This document shows positions 35,863 through 44,257 of a stretch of DNA of 64,000 nt, piece after piece. Numbering within the stretch: position 1 is the stretch's first letter; each line of letters begins with the position of its first letter. The DNA comes from an archaeon (GTDB lineage: Archaea; Asgardarchaeota; Hermodarchaeia; Hermodarchaeales; Hermodarchaeaceae), in contig JABXGX010000081.1 of NCBI GenBank assembly GCA_016550405.1, positions 4,537-68,536 of the forward strand. The letters run 5' to 3'. The notes beneath the pieces were generated by a model. The model saw nothing but the letters and a program-made list of their open reading frames with translations, had not been told where the DNA came from and ran no database searches. The position numbers were made by a program, and so were the translations under genes.

Positions 35863-37053
35863 TTAGGGATAACGACGACGAATTAGAACAATTAAGATTG
35901 CCGCTACCACGCCTGTCGTGATGACTGCACCAGCACCAATGACTGCTAGGAGCATGTTTACTGGTGGATTTACTGATGGGAGAATGTAATCTTCAAGCAG
36001 GTGTATGACATCGAAAGCTGAACTGCGAGCCGTAAAGACGATGACCATATCTTGGTTTGGTACTACGAAGATATGTTGATTTAGATAACCATGTGCAGCG
36101 TAAGCATCGATGGTTGGATGGACCCACCATTGATACCCGTATTCAGTTTCACTATCAACGATTGCATGGCTAGTTGATGAAGCAGCCACCCAGGATGCAG
36201 GAAGAATTTGTTGTCCATCCCAGGTACCATTGTGAAGGTAAAGAAAGCCAAATTTGGCCATGTCACGGGGACGTAATTGCAGCGATGAGCCGCCGTTTAC
36301 ATTGCCCTGGGGATCACGTGACCAGTAATAGTCTGTAATCCCCAGGGGAGCAAAGAGATTGGTTTCAGCAAAGGCTTGGGTGGACAACCCAGTTGTTTGG
36401 TAAATGATTGCTGAAAGAAGATGGGATCCCCCGGTATTATAGACCCATTGTGAGCCTGGTGAATAATCCATGGGTCGGTTAAGGACGAATTCTACCCAAT
36501 TTGGACTCGTGGTCATACGGTCCCAGTCATTGTTAGGATTGCCATAGGGATAAGTCCATTCATCCCAAGGGAGCCCCGAAGTCATAGAGAGAAGGTGTTC
36601 GATGGTAATCGCTTCTTTTCGGCTGTCCAAATTTTGAATCGTCAGATGGGAAAAGATGTCAACGAGATGGTCGTCAAGGTGAAGGTAGCCCTGATCAATT
36701 GCGATACCAATCAGGGCTGAGGAGACACTCTTTGTACACGAATAGATGTTACTTCGCTGAGTTTCACGATCAGGTACCCCCATGTAATTCTCATAGACAA
36801 GGTACCCATGACGGACAACAAGTATAGATCGCAGTGCAAATCCCCAAGTTTGACTTACGAGATGTTGTTCCATTTGTTGAAAGCAAACAGGGTCCAGACC
36901 TTGTGATTCCAAAGATGCAGTTTCCCAATCAAGGGTCGGCCAATAATCCGATTGAGGCATTGGGGCGGAAACTGGGCAATTTAACGGAAGCAAGAATACC
37001 GAGATTAGAAGGAGTGGGAGAAATCCGACCCATACAAGTTGTGTTCTCTTCAT
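35863..37053 (-). CDS. secreted serine beta-lactamase-like hydrolase with C-terminal membrane anchor
   Basis: About 396 aa. A signal peptide (LVWVGFLPLLLISVFLLPL) is followed by a class C beta-lactamase/D-aminopeptidase-type fold: SCTKS is the SxxK catalytic motif, YNTGGSH the YxN motif, and the late HGYLNQ the KTG-equivalent. A C-terminal transmembrane helix (IGAGAVITTGVVAAILIVLI) and RRR anchor it outside the cell. Archaea lack murein, so the substrate may be a peptide or ester. An ATG at 37077 is also possible. It resembles the gene at 38426 closely, and the methyltransferase lies between them. Confidence 0.93.
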   Translation of the reverse strand: MKRTQLVWVGFLPLLLISVFLLPLNCPVSAPMPQSDYWPTLDWETASLESQGLDPVCFQQMEQHLVSQTWGFALRSILVVRHGYLVYENYMGVPDRETQRSNIYSCTKSVSSALIGIAIDQGYLHLDDHLVDIFSHLTIQNLDSRKEAITIEHLLSMTSGLPWDEWTYPYGNPNNDWDRMTTSPNWVEFVLNRPMDYSPGSQWVYNTGGSHLLSAIIYQTTGLSTQAFAETNLFAPLGITDYYWSRDPQGNVNGGSSLQLRPRDMAKFGFLYLHNGTWDGQQILPASWVAASSTSHAIVDSETEYGYQWWVHPTIDAYAAHGYLNQHIFVVPNQDMVIVFTARSSAFDVIHLLEDYILPSVNPPVNMLLAVIGAGAVITTGVVAAILIVLIRRRYP

Positions 37054-37193
37054 ATGAATCTGACCAATCAGCTTCACTGAATTAGTAGGTATAAAGATAG
37101 AGTCACCTACAGGTTATGAAAATTGTTTGAAAACCTAAAAGAACTGCTTATTTCCGAAAAATAAGGTTCGGAAAGCAGAACTAAAAATAACGA

Positions 37194-37967
37194 TTAGACA
37201 AAAACTGTGGGCTTTGGGGATTGGCCGAAAAGGAGAGCGTACCGACTGTTTGCCGGAATAGGTCCCTGACTAAGATCGTTTGCCATCCGTGTTAATCCCG
37301 TCTGGTATGCTTCAGAAGATATGAGGTGTAAACAAGAGAAGGCTTTGTCATGGTAGGGTTGAATATCAGTTAGCTCATAGCGAAATTCAGCGATTTGTTG
37401 CTGGAATTTTTGAAATCCGGCTTCTTCCATTCGTTTGCGTAAAACAAGGATGGAAGGGTACCGTTGAAGGTCAACGGAGATGGTTTCAGGAAAGTAGAAG
37501 GCAAGTGGTCGCCGGTTTTGAATAATTTCCTCGGAATCGGTGACAGTACAAATGATGCCCCCGCGCTTTAATACACGGAAGATTTCAGCAAAATAGGGAA
37601 CAACATCATCTAAGTGGTGAATGACATCTACTGAAAACACAAAATCAAAAAAATGGTCTTCAAATGGAAGGGCGTCGGCTTTTCCCTTTTGGAAGCGTAT
37701 TGTGGGTGAGAGTGTTTGGGCTTCGTGGAGCATTTTCTCTGAGGGATCCAATCCCCACCCCGATGCTTTGGCTGCCTTACAGATTGCGTTGATATAATTC
37801 CCAGTTCCACAACCCACTTCTAATATCTTTGAACCGTGTTTGACCTGAGAGGTTTCTATAAGTAGTCTGAGTACCTCAGGATGAATACGTCGATGGCGGC
37901 GATAATCTGCAACGAGTTGATCGTAGTCAATCATGGTAACCAATTCTTTGGATTCACTATGTCTCAT
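37194..37967 (-). CDS. class I SAM-dependent methyltransferase (UbiE-like)
   Basis: 257 aa. SAM-binding motif I ILEVGCGTGNYINAI, motif II region GLDPSEKML, and DALPFEDHFFDFVFSVDVIH with motif III-like LKRGGIICTVTDS. The C-terminal third is less conserved and would carry the substrate site. The real start may be M12 (MIDYDQLV at 37934), as the first residues are polar. It lies between two beta-lactamase-like genes; no pathway is evident. Confidence 0.88.
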   Translation of the reverse strand: MRHSESKELVTMIDYDQLVADYRRHRRIHPEVLRLLIETSQVKHGSKILEVGCGTGNYINAICKAAKASGWGLDPSEKMLHEAQTLSPTIRFQKGKADALPFEDHFFDFVFSVDVIHHLDDVVPYFAEIFRVLKRGGIICTVTDSEEIIQNRRPLAFYFPETISVDLQRYPSILVLRKRMEEAGFQKFQQQIAEFRYELTDIQPYHDKAFSCLHLISSEAYQTGLTRMANDLSQGPIPANSRYALLFGQSPKPTVFV

Positions 37968-38007
37968 GAGGTATTGTGATGAAAAAACGTTTGGGCAAAG
38001 TTATAGC

Positions 38008-38017
38008 ATTTAAAAAG
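38008..38017 (+). promoter_or_regulatory. TATA box for the small TM protein at 38063
   Basis: CATTTAAAAA lies about 50 nt upstream of the ATG, predicting a leader of about 23 nt that contains the GAGGT ribosome site. Confidence 0.45.
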
Positions 38018-38062
38018 ATTGAATCTGTTTCATTGACTTGGAAGCCAGAGGTTGATTCATAG

Positions 38063-38224
38063 ATGAACACAGACACGTCCTCTGTAGATTCAATTGACTT
38101 TAATGATGAAGAACCATCCCGGCGGCGTCAAGCTATTGGTTGTTGTGCGATATTCATCATTATCATTTTCGTTATTGCCTTGTTTGTGGGATATAGTACC
38201 TGGTTTACTCCTGTTCTTCCCTAA
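38063..38224 (+). CDS. 53-aa single-pass membrane microprotein
   Basis: A short frame starting ATG and ending TAA at 38222-38224, with GAGGT 10 nt upstream and a TATA box upstream. The product has an acidic N-terminus (NTDTSSVDSIDFNDEEPSRR), a cluster RRRQ, a hydrophobic helix (CCAIFIIIIFVIALFVGY) and a short tail (STWFTPVLP). The positive cluster before the helix predicts the N-terminus inside. No family is recognised. It is immediately upstream of the structured RNA candidate. Confidence 0.65.
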   Translation: MNTDTSSVDSIDFNDEEPSRRRQAIGCCAIFIIIIFVIALFVGYSTWFTPVLP

Positions 38225-38234
38225 TTGAGAATCG

Positions 38235-38240
38235 TATATA
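38235..38240 (+). promoter_or_regulatory. TATA box for the structured RNA candidate
   Basis: TATATA, centred at 38237.5, lies 24-25 nt upstream of the first paired nucleotide of the 38262-38418 element, the usual distance from an archaeal TATA box to the transcription start. Confidence 0.5.
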
Positions 38241-38261
38241 CTGTTGATGAAAAGGAAGTGG

Positions 38262-38418
38262 AACGGCTCCCAGGACAGCCGATTTGGACCAAGAGGTTGG
38301 AGGGGATTGGAGCCATTCGGTCCAAATTTTTCCTATGTTTTCCAATGCTTGGGGGCCTACTGCTGGTGGACAACGGATTTCGGAAAGCCGGAAATTCGGA
38401 TGTCCAGAGGGAGCCGTT
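38262..38418 (+). ncRNA. candidate structured non-coding RNA, about 157 nt, unknown class
   Basis: Perfect or near-perfect stems: P1 closes the element as AACGGCTCCC (38262-38271) with GGGAGCCGTT (38409-38418); P2 ATTTGGACC (38282-38290) with GGTCCAAAT (38319-38327); P3 TGGACA plus CGGATTTC (38367-38381) with GAAATTCG plus TGTCCA (38391-38406), 14 bp with one G-U. A small CCAA/TTGG hairpin lies between P2 and P3 (38342-38352). A TATA box sits 25 nt upstream of P1. It is GC-richer than the flanks. It does not match tRNA, 5S, SRP or RNase P features that I know. A non-autonomous palindromic element is the alternative. Direction is inferred from the TATA box. Confidence 0.55.
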
Positions 38419-38425
38419 GGAGGAG

Positions 38426-39646
38426 TCAGCCTGAAGAGGAAGGAAATTGCCGGCGTCGATGGATTATATACACACTAACTACTGAAACAATTACAATAAG
38501 GACTAATGTCCCAATGATAGCTGCCGTGATTAGTTCTCCATTTGGAGGAATGCCTCCACCGACAATAATGCCCGCAGCGGGAAGGATATAGTTCTCCAAA
38601 AGAATGTTAGGTTGCATGGAATTGGTCGACGCTGTGAATACGACCACCATATTCATCGCGGGAAAGACATTGATAAATTGACCAAGATATCCCCGAGCAG
38701 AATATGCCCCGATTAGTGGGGAGGTCCACCATTGGTAGCCGTATCCTGTGTCCGATTCGAGTAATTCAAGGCTTGAGGTAGCGGTGGTGACCCATTCCTC
38801 AGAGACAATCTGGCTATCATCCCAGGTCCCGTTATTGAGGAAGAGGAATCCCAATTTAGCCATATCACGGGGGGTAAGACGAAGGCTTGCTCCACCGAAA
38901 GCATTGCCATCTGGGTCTTTTCCCCAATCGTAATGAGTGATACCTAACGGATTGAAGAGCTTGTCTTCAGCGTAGTCCTGAGTAAATTGTCCTGTTGAGA
39001 TATTGACAAGTGTGGAGAGCAAATGGGAGGCACCCGAGTTATAATACCATACTTCACCCGGTGTATGAGCCATTGGTTGGTCTAGCACGTATTGAACCCA
39101 GTCAACGCTACTGGTCATCTGGAAGAAGGAGTTATCCCCAGTATAGACGGCTTCATACCAGTCGATGCCCGTGGTCATAGTCAGAAGGTGTTCAATAGTC
39201 ATGGCTTCTTTGCGAGTATCCATATTGGCAATGGTACGATCACTAAAAAAGTCCAAGACATGTTCATCAACACTGCTTAAGTAGCCTTCTTTGAGTGCAA
39301 TCCCAACGAGAGTAGAGATGAAGCTTTTAGTGCATGAAAAGATGTTTCTTCGCGAGTCACCATCATAACTGCCGTAATAAGTTTCGTGAACAATATAGCC
39401 ATTCTTGATGACAATTGAGGAGACCATGGCAAAGCCCCAGTCGATTGTATTAATGTATTCGTCCATTGCTTCAAGATAGGCAGCATTCATGTTTTGGGCT
39501 TCAGGCGTTGAAGTTTGCCATCCGGCTGTGGGCCAATAATCGGGAACCCAAGGAGTCTGTGCTGGTGTTGCATAGGTTGGCAGCGCAACTAGTAAGAGCA
39601 CCAGAATAGGTACACAAATCAGTAGAGTAAAACGCTTGTTAGTCAC
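38426..39646 (-). CDS. secreted serine beta-lactamase-like hydrolase with C-terminal anchor, paralogue of 35863
   Basis: 406 aa. Signal peptide (LLICVPILVLLLVALPTYA), SxxK motif in IFSCTKSFISTLVG, YxN in WYYNSGASHLL, and the same later landmarks as its neighbour (RLTPRDMAKLGFLFLNNG, GYGYQWW). A C-terminal helix (LITAAIIGTLVLIVIVSVVS) and RRR anchor it. The GTG start has GGAAGGA 6 nt upstream. The two genes share order and motifs throughout, so they are recent or mid-age duplicates now separated by the methyltransferase and the RNA candidate. Substrate unknown. Confidence 0.93.
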   Translation of the reverse strand: MTNKRFTLLICVPILVLLLVALPTYATPAQTPWVPDYWPTAGWQTSTPEAQNMNAAYLEAMDEYINTIDWGFAMVSSIVIKNGYIVHETYYGSYDGDSRRNIFSCTKSFISTLVGIALKEGYLSSVDEHVLDFFSDRTIANMDTRKEAMTIEHLLTMTTGIDWYEAVYTGDNSFFQMTSSVDWVQYVLDQPMAHTPGEVWYYNSGASHLLSTLVNISTGQFTQDYAEDKLFNPLGITHYDWGKDPDGNAFGGASLRLTPRDMAKLGFLFLNNGTWDDSQIVSEEWVTTATSSLELLESDTGYGYQWWTSPLIGAYSARGYLGQFINVFPAMNMVVVFTASTNSMQPNILLENYILPAAGIIVGGGIPPNGELITAAIIGTLVLIVIVSVVSVYIIHRRRQFPSSSG

Positions 39647-39693
39647 CCGCGTCCTTCCTTTGGTTACCAGCTGGCTCCATCTTCCGAAATCAC

Positions 39694-39707
39694 GTGTATA
39701 TAATCGT
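39694..39707 (-). promoter_or_regulatory. TATA box for the beta-lactamase-like gene at 38426
   Basis: On the minus strand ACGATTATATACAC, centred about 54 nt upstream of the GTG start, sits between the halves of a CACG...CGTG inverted repeat that could be an operator overlapping the promoter. Confidence 0.45.
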
Positions 39708-39826
39708 GGAAACCGGCAAGTTCGAAAAGTGGACTACTTACCGGAATCAATTACAAGAAACCGAACTGCCTGGTTCACTAATACTCGAGACAAGGTCTGG
39801 AGCTGATTTCAGAGACATTCAGGGGG

Positions 39827-40795
39827 CTAGAAGCCAGCCTCAGCCAGCATTTCTTCCAGGCGTAGTTCCCGAAGACCTTTGTAATGACGGTAGGGGAAGA
39901 AAACAAGAGTTTCGACTGAATCGATCACTGGTACCCGTCGAAGAACTTGATGGATTTTTTCAAATACACCCACATTTTCTACAATGAAAGTGCTGAAGAG
40001 AAGTGGTTCTGAAGCGGAGGCATAAGAGTACCAGTGCTCAACGGGATATTTTTTCCGAAGCCAAGCATCCAGTTCCGTTGGCTTTTCTCTGTCTTCGTTA
40101 TAAGTGATTCGCGCAGCATATGAAATATTGCCACTTGCATTTAAATTCCAGAAGCTTCTAAAATGCACAGGTTCATTGGAAGCTTTTTCTTCTGGCCGAA
40201 GTTTGTCGCGAATTACAAATGCGCGGGTCGTAGCTTTATTTCCACCGAGTTGATCAAGAACCCGACGAATCGTTCGAGCAGTTAATCCTGTTTCTTTGGC
40301 TAAATTCACAATAGACATTCGAGCATCTTTCCGAAGTTGAGCTAGCACCTTCAATTGAAGTAGCGTGAATTTTACCTTCCCTCCTTTTTCCGTAAGCAAA
40401 GTGTGAACCTCTATCTCTGCAACACCGTCTAGATTTCGGAGAAACCGGCTTAATTCATTCAACCCAGTAGCACCATTGTACTCACCAAACGCAACAATGT
40501 TCCCATTTGAAAGGTATGCTGCGCGATGAATCATCGGATTATTACCAATAGCATTAATTAGAGATTCATCGTCATAGCCTCCATCTGTTCTGATAAAGGC
40601 AACCAACATTTCTGAATCAATCATGCTAAGGCTAAGCCAGACGGCAAAGCGCTTTAAAACTCCACTATTTTGAAGCTTAGTCACACGTTTTTTGATGGCG
40701 TTAGCGCTTATATTGAAGTCGCGGGCAAGGGCTTCATAAGATACACGGCAGTTGGCATCGAGGGCATAAAAAATTCCTTTATCAATTATGTCCAT
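39827..40795 (-). CDS. Lrp/AsnC-like regulator with two winged-helix domains
   Basis: About 322 aa. The first HTH is DANCRVSYEALARDFNISAN followed by AIKKRVTKLQNSGVLKRF. An AsnC-like ligand segment with LVAFIRTDGG and GNIVAFGEYNG follows. A second HTH is ARMSIVNLAKETGLTARTIR at about residue 165. The C-terminal half is alpha/beta. This architecture is common in archaeal Lrp-family regulators that act as dimers on promoters. GTG at 40807 is another start; GGTG lies 6 nt before ATG 40795. The neighbours give no clear target. Confidence 0.85.
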   Translation of the reverse strand: MDIIDKGIFYALDANCRVSYEALARDFNISANAIKKRVTKLQNSGVLKRFAVWLSLSMIDSEMLVAFIRTDGGYDDESLINAIGNNPMIHRAAYLSNGNIVAFGEYNGATGLNELSRFLRNLDGVAEIEVHTLLTEKGGKVKFTLLQLKVLAQLRKDARMSIVNLAKETGLTARTIRRVLDQLGGNKATTRAFVIRDKLRPEEKASNEPVHFRSFWNLNASGNISYAARITYNEDREKPTELDAWLRKKYPVEHWYSYASASEPLLFSTFIVENVGVFEKIHQVLRRVPVIDSVETLVFFPYRHYKGLRELRLEEMLAEAGF

Positions 40796-40957
40796 CTTAG
40801 ACACCACGCAGCAGGGAAGTCCCTATCGCAGAGTAGGGGAAGCCAGCTCACCTTTCGAACCCAATCGTCCAGTGAAAGCTCTACTCGAAAGCAGCAAGAG
40901 TTCAAAACTTCCCACTTTTAAAGTAAATCATAGCTGCACAAAAGTGTAAATACCTAA

Positions 40958-41380
40958 TTAGGGAGGAAGTAACAAATCAAACAATTCACGACCAGGCGGC
41001 GTTTCAAACACCTTAGAGGCCGTCCAAAGACAATCATGCTTAATCACATCAAGTGTAAACCCTGATTCGTGCAACCTTAACAAATATTGAAGATGCTTGA
41101 TCATTTGAGCCAATATTACCCCAAGCATCTTATTTTCTGAACTCCCTGTAGTATCTTTTGATGCTTCGGAGCTGTTTGCGGAGGAGATATTAGGTAGCCA
41201 AATCTCAACTTCGACTGATACTATGGAAGGATTTTGGACCGTCCGGAGTAAGAGAATCCGTAAAGAAGGGCTTTGGAAGAGGGATTGAACAGACTCACCT
41301 GATTCATTTTGCATCGAAGGTGCAGAAAGAGGTTTGGCAGTTAGTTGCTTGTATTTTTTCATTAACTGTTGGGAGTTCAT
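40958..41380 (-). CDS. small protein of unknown function
   Basis: 140 aa, not recognised. A polar N-terminus is followed by a strand-rich region (LRILLLRTVQNPSIVSVEVE) with a polar Ser/Thr insert, then a helical region (MLGVILAQMIKHLQYLLRL) and an Asp/His/Cys segment (LDVIKHDCLW). AGGA lies 8 nt before the ATG, supporting the start. It is divergent from the small membrane protein at 41603. Confidence 0.65.
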   Translation of the reverse strand: MNSQQLMKKYKQLTAKPLSAPSMQNESGESVQSLFQSPSLRILLLRTVQNPSIVSVEVEIWLPNISSANSSEASKDTTGSSENKMLGVILAQMIKHLQYLLRLHESGFTLDVIKHDCLWTASKVFETPPGRELFDLLLPP

Positions 41381-41602
41381 TTTAATTCCTGATTTACCCC
41401 TTCTTTGGTGTAATATTATTGCATGGCAACCACAGGGTTCGGAAAATACCCAACGAGTGAAGGTTGGAGGAGTAATTATTATACAATTGGTTCAGATTTC
41501 AATCTACCATTGAATTAGTGGAGATAGTTCAACCAATACCCGTATTTTTAAGGAGTACCCGTTTGATACACCCCAACGTATCTTGAGTAAGGGATTGAGA
41601 AT

Positions 41603-42085
41603 ATGTCGAACAAAACCGAAAAGTCCTGCTTATCGGATCTAGGTGGAATCTTTCAACTATTTGGTGGTGTGCTTGTGCTGGGATCTCAGGTATCAATCTA
41701 TTTTGCCTTGATACCCTTTTTCGCCTTAATTCCCTCGGTACCCATAGATATTCGACCACTCTATGAGCTAATAGGACAGATGCTCCTAATAATCCTCGTT
41801 GTGATGGTCCTCTGTGGCATCGTGATTATTGTTGCAGGAATCGTGTCATTCTTCCGCAGCGGTTCAATTGGGGGATTTCTATCCCTGTTTTTTGGCATCC
41901 CCGTGATTGCGGCCGGAGCATGGATGGTCTTTGCTGTGGGCTTTTACCCTGGTCTAGCTCATTTTGCAGGAGCTATTCTTGCTATGGTGGGAGGGGTGGT
42001 AAGCATCATTCCAGCTATACGAGGACCACCTCAACCAAAAACCCGCCGAGAAAAAGATATTGTGGCCAGACAGAAACGGAAGTAG
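41603..42085 (+). CDS. small membrane protein, four TM helices
   Basis: 160 aa. Four hydrophobic helices cover residues about 12-40, 55-80, 85-112 and 115-140, with a basic cytoplasmic tail (KTRREKDIVARQKRK). The third helix has Gly-rich packing motifs (GGFLSLFFGIPVIAAGAW). No family is recognised. It is followed after 33 nt by the unknown gene at 42119 in the same direction. Confidence 0.8.
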   Translation: MSNKTEKSCLSDLGGIFQLFGGVLVLGSQVSIYFALIPFFALIPSVPIDIRPLYELIGQMLLIILVVMVLCGIVIIVAGIVSFFRSGSIGGFLSLFFGIPVIAAGAWMVFAVGFYPGLAHFAGAILAMVGGVVSIIPAIRGPPQPKTRREKDIVARQKRK

Positions 42086-42118
42086 TAGATCCGGGATTTC
42101 GAACGGACATCATCGCTT

Positions 42119-43330
42119 TTGTATAACTTCAAGGTTATCAAGAGCAGAAGCTATGAAGGTGACTCATCCTTGGATCTAAAAGCGATTAACGTACAAATTG
42201 CCCACATCTCCGATGTGTTCACGAGTATTCTCCTCGATCGTGGCCTTTTAGAATCTCAGCTATTCCCTGTCAACGCCTATATTTCCCTTTCCTGTTACAA
42301 TACTTACGAAACCCAATACAGTATCATGAAACAGGTGTGGGACCGAATATCCCCTGAAGACCTCGCCAAACAAAGCAAAGTCCTGCTTTCGGAAGTACAA
42401 GGCCTTTCGATTATGTATCAATGGTTGTATTACGGGCTTGGACGTATGGGAGTTATCTTCAACCAATATGATAATGACCCGAGAAAAGAACCTGCACAGA
42501 AACGTGAGGAATGGCGCTATCTTCTCGAACACTGGTTCCGGCTAGGTACCCACTACTTCAATATAGGGAAACCAACCATTGAAGGAGCAGAATATACTAA
42601 CAAGGCTTTTGGAGCAGCTGTTCTTACATGGATAAAAGACCGGCTTGAACCAGCATCTAGTTCGCAGGTATCAGCGATTCGAAAAGCCATTGCGACTGTT
42701 GATCTGTATGCCTTTATGGATGAATGTGAAGCCCGGGCAAAAATCATTGAACATGGTCCCTATCCTTTAGGTGACGACGAAATTTTGGTGATCAGCGAAT
42801 ACACACACTTGTATGATGGGAAGGAAGCACTGTGGCTACCTTGGTCTGAGACCGATTCTCCCCTTCCAAGCGCCTCTTTGGGTGTAGCAATGACGTTGAA
42901 AGACATGAAGGCAAAATTTAGTGACACAGGAACTATGACCCTTGATCCAGCTGAATATGGGGAGCACGTGCAACAAATGATGGCGTATACAAAGAGCGGA
43001 GATAAGCTGAAAGAAGTGGGGCTTGATGAGCTTTCAGCCTATGCAACGGCTGCGGATGCCTCTCAACAGGAACTCTTCATGCGGTTCGCGGAATGGGATA
43101 AACAACAACGACTGATTGCGGGTGCGAAGGCATACATGCGGGGATTTGCACGATACACGAATCAGGTAGGAATCACCAATCAAATTAACTGGGATCTGAC
43201 CTCGCATTCTATGGAAGAATATGTTCCGTATTTCATGACGCATGACGGGGATAACGCGTTTGTCCGACTGTTTCGGTCCCCAGAAGAACGGGCAAAAGAT
43301 CCCACCTTCTATAAACTCCCAGAATCCTAA
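42119..43330 (+). CDS. conserved-looking helical protein of unknown function, partner of the CrtC-like gene
   Basis: 403 aa, soluble and mostly helical, TTG start. It has several aromatic-rich helices (LSIMYQWLYYGLGRMG, WRYLLEHWFRLG) and a long acidic loop near residue 230. No catalytic motif is recognised. It precedes the CrtC-like gene by 25 nt on the same strand, so they are co-transcribed, and the two may act on one lipid or polyketide-like substrate; that is inference from the operon. Confidence 0.75.
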   Translation: MYNFKVIKSRSYEGDSSLDLKAINVQIAHISDVFTSILLDRGLLESQLFPVNAYISLSCYNTYETQYSIMKQVWDRISPEDLAKQSKVLLSEVQGLSIMYQWLYYGLGRMGVIFNQYDNDPRKEPAQKREEWRYLLEHWFRLGTHYFNIGKPTIEGAEYTNKAFGAAVLTWIKDRLEPASSSQVSAIRKAIATVDLYAFMDECEARAKIIEHGPYPLGDDEILVISEYTHLYDGKEALWLPWSETDSPLPSASLGVAMTLKDMKAKFSDTGTMTLDPAEYGEHVQQMMAYTKSGDKLKEVGLDELSAYATAADASQQELFMRFAEWDKQQRLIAGAKAYMRGFARYTNQVGITNQINWDLTSHSMEEYVPYFMTHDGDNAFVRLFRSPEERAKDPTFYKLPES

Positions 43331-43355
43331 GCGACTCACAGGAGACACAAGAAAA

Positions 43356-44246
43356 TTGAAAGCCTTCAAAGACGAAGATGACTATTTACATACACCTACT
43401 AAACATGCTGATTGGCGGGAGAGCTGCTACTTCAATTGGGTGGACCTGAAAACCCATGTGAGTGGATTCACTACTATTGGCATTGTTCCCAACGTGCCAC
43501 GTCGCGAATTTATTTTTGCGCTCTTCATTAAAGGCACGCCTGAGTTTTACTTCACAGAAATCAAGGACCCAATACCCACGGAATTTCATGCCACTATGGG
43601 TGATGACACCTTGATCTATGAACTCGTTAAACCCCATACCGATTGGCGGATCCACTATACTAGCTCTCGACTCTCAGCTGAAATCCAATGGCAAAGCCGA
43701 TTTCTACCCGGAGATTTTGGGAAAGGGAGTGGCACCAGCTGGGGCCGACACCTCGAGCAATCTGGACATATCACAGGCCATGTGAAGTATCCTAATGGAC
43801 ATGTTCACCATTTCACTGGCTTGGGGCAACGAGATAAGAGCTGGGGTGTTCGCAATTGGCACATCGATAAATGGTTTGCCTTACACGCCCAATTCGATGA
43901 ATTGATGATTGGTCTGCGGTATGATACTGTGAAAGGCAAGACACATTCAGCGGGTATTATCAGTTCAGAAAAGGGAAATGTTCCGATAGTCGATGTTTCG
44001 TTGGAGACCGAGTTCGAAGAAGGAACTATCCGAAAACCAGTGAAGGCAATTACGCAAATAACAGATGCCCAGAATCGAACCTATACAATCACTTCTGAAC
44101 CAATACACCCAAATGCATTTGCACGTTATGCCCGACCATATAAAGGCGGGGAAACTGAATTATTTGAGATGATGGTCACCCATGAATGTAAAGAACTCAA
44201 CCAAACTGGTACCGGGCTCACTGAATGGCTGTTCACCCATCCCTAA
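43356..44246 (+). CDS. CrtC/AttH-like lipocalin-fold protein (DUF7064-type)
   Basis: About 296 aa. Strand-rich sequence with the conserved GLGQRDKSWGVRNWH (family pattern G.RDHSWG.R.W) and aromatic/Trp residues typical of carotenoid 1,2-hydratase-like and AttH-like proteins, which fold as two lipocalin-like barrels. A longer frame from 43242 overlaps the previous gene; TTG 43356 has GGAG 11 nt upstream and starts right before the domain, so it is preferred. The function could be hydration or binding of an isoprenoid or other hydrophobic compound. Confidence 0.7.
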   Translation: MKAFKDEDDYLHTPTKHADWRESCYFNWVDLKTHVSGFTTIGIVPNVPRREFIFALFIKGTPEFYFTEIKDPIPTEFHATMGDDTLIYELVKPHTDWRIHYTSSRLSAEIQWQSRFLPGDFGKGSGTSWGRHLEQSGHITGHVKYPNGHVHHFTGLGQRDKSWGVRNWHIDKWFALHAQFDELMIGLRYDTVKGKTHSAGIISSEKGNVPIVDVSLETEFEEGTIRKPVKAITQITDAQNRTYTITSEPIHPNAFARYARPYKGGETELFEMMVTHECKELNQTGTGLTEWLFTHP

Positions 44247-44257
44247 TCTTAATTTGG

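Noticed and set aside
38225..38434. 69-codon plus-strand frame starting TTG over the RNA candidate
   Set aside because: No ribosome site, starts immediately after the previous stop, and the strong stems better explain the region.
39694..39987. 97-codon plus-strand frame between two minus-strand genes
   Set aside because: Mostly antisense to the Lrp-like gene, and its start lies in the promoter of the beta-lactamase-like gene.
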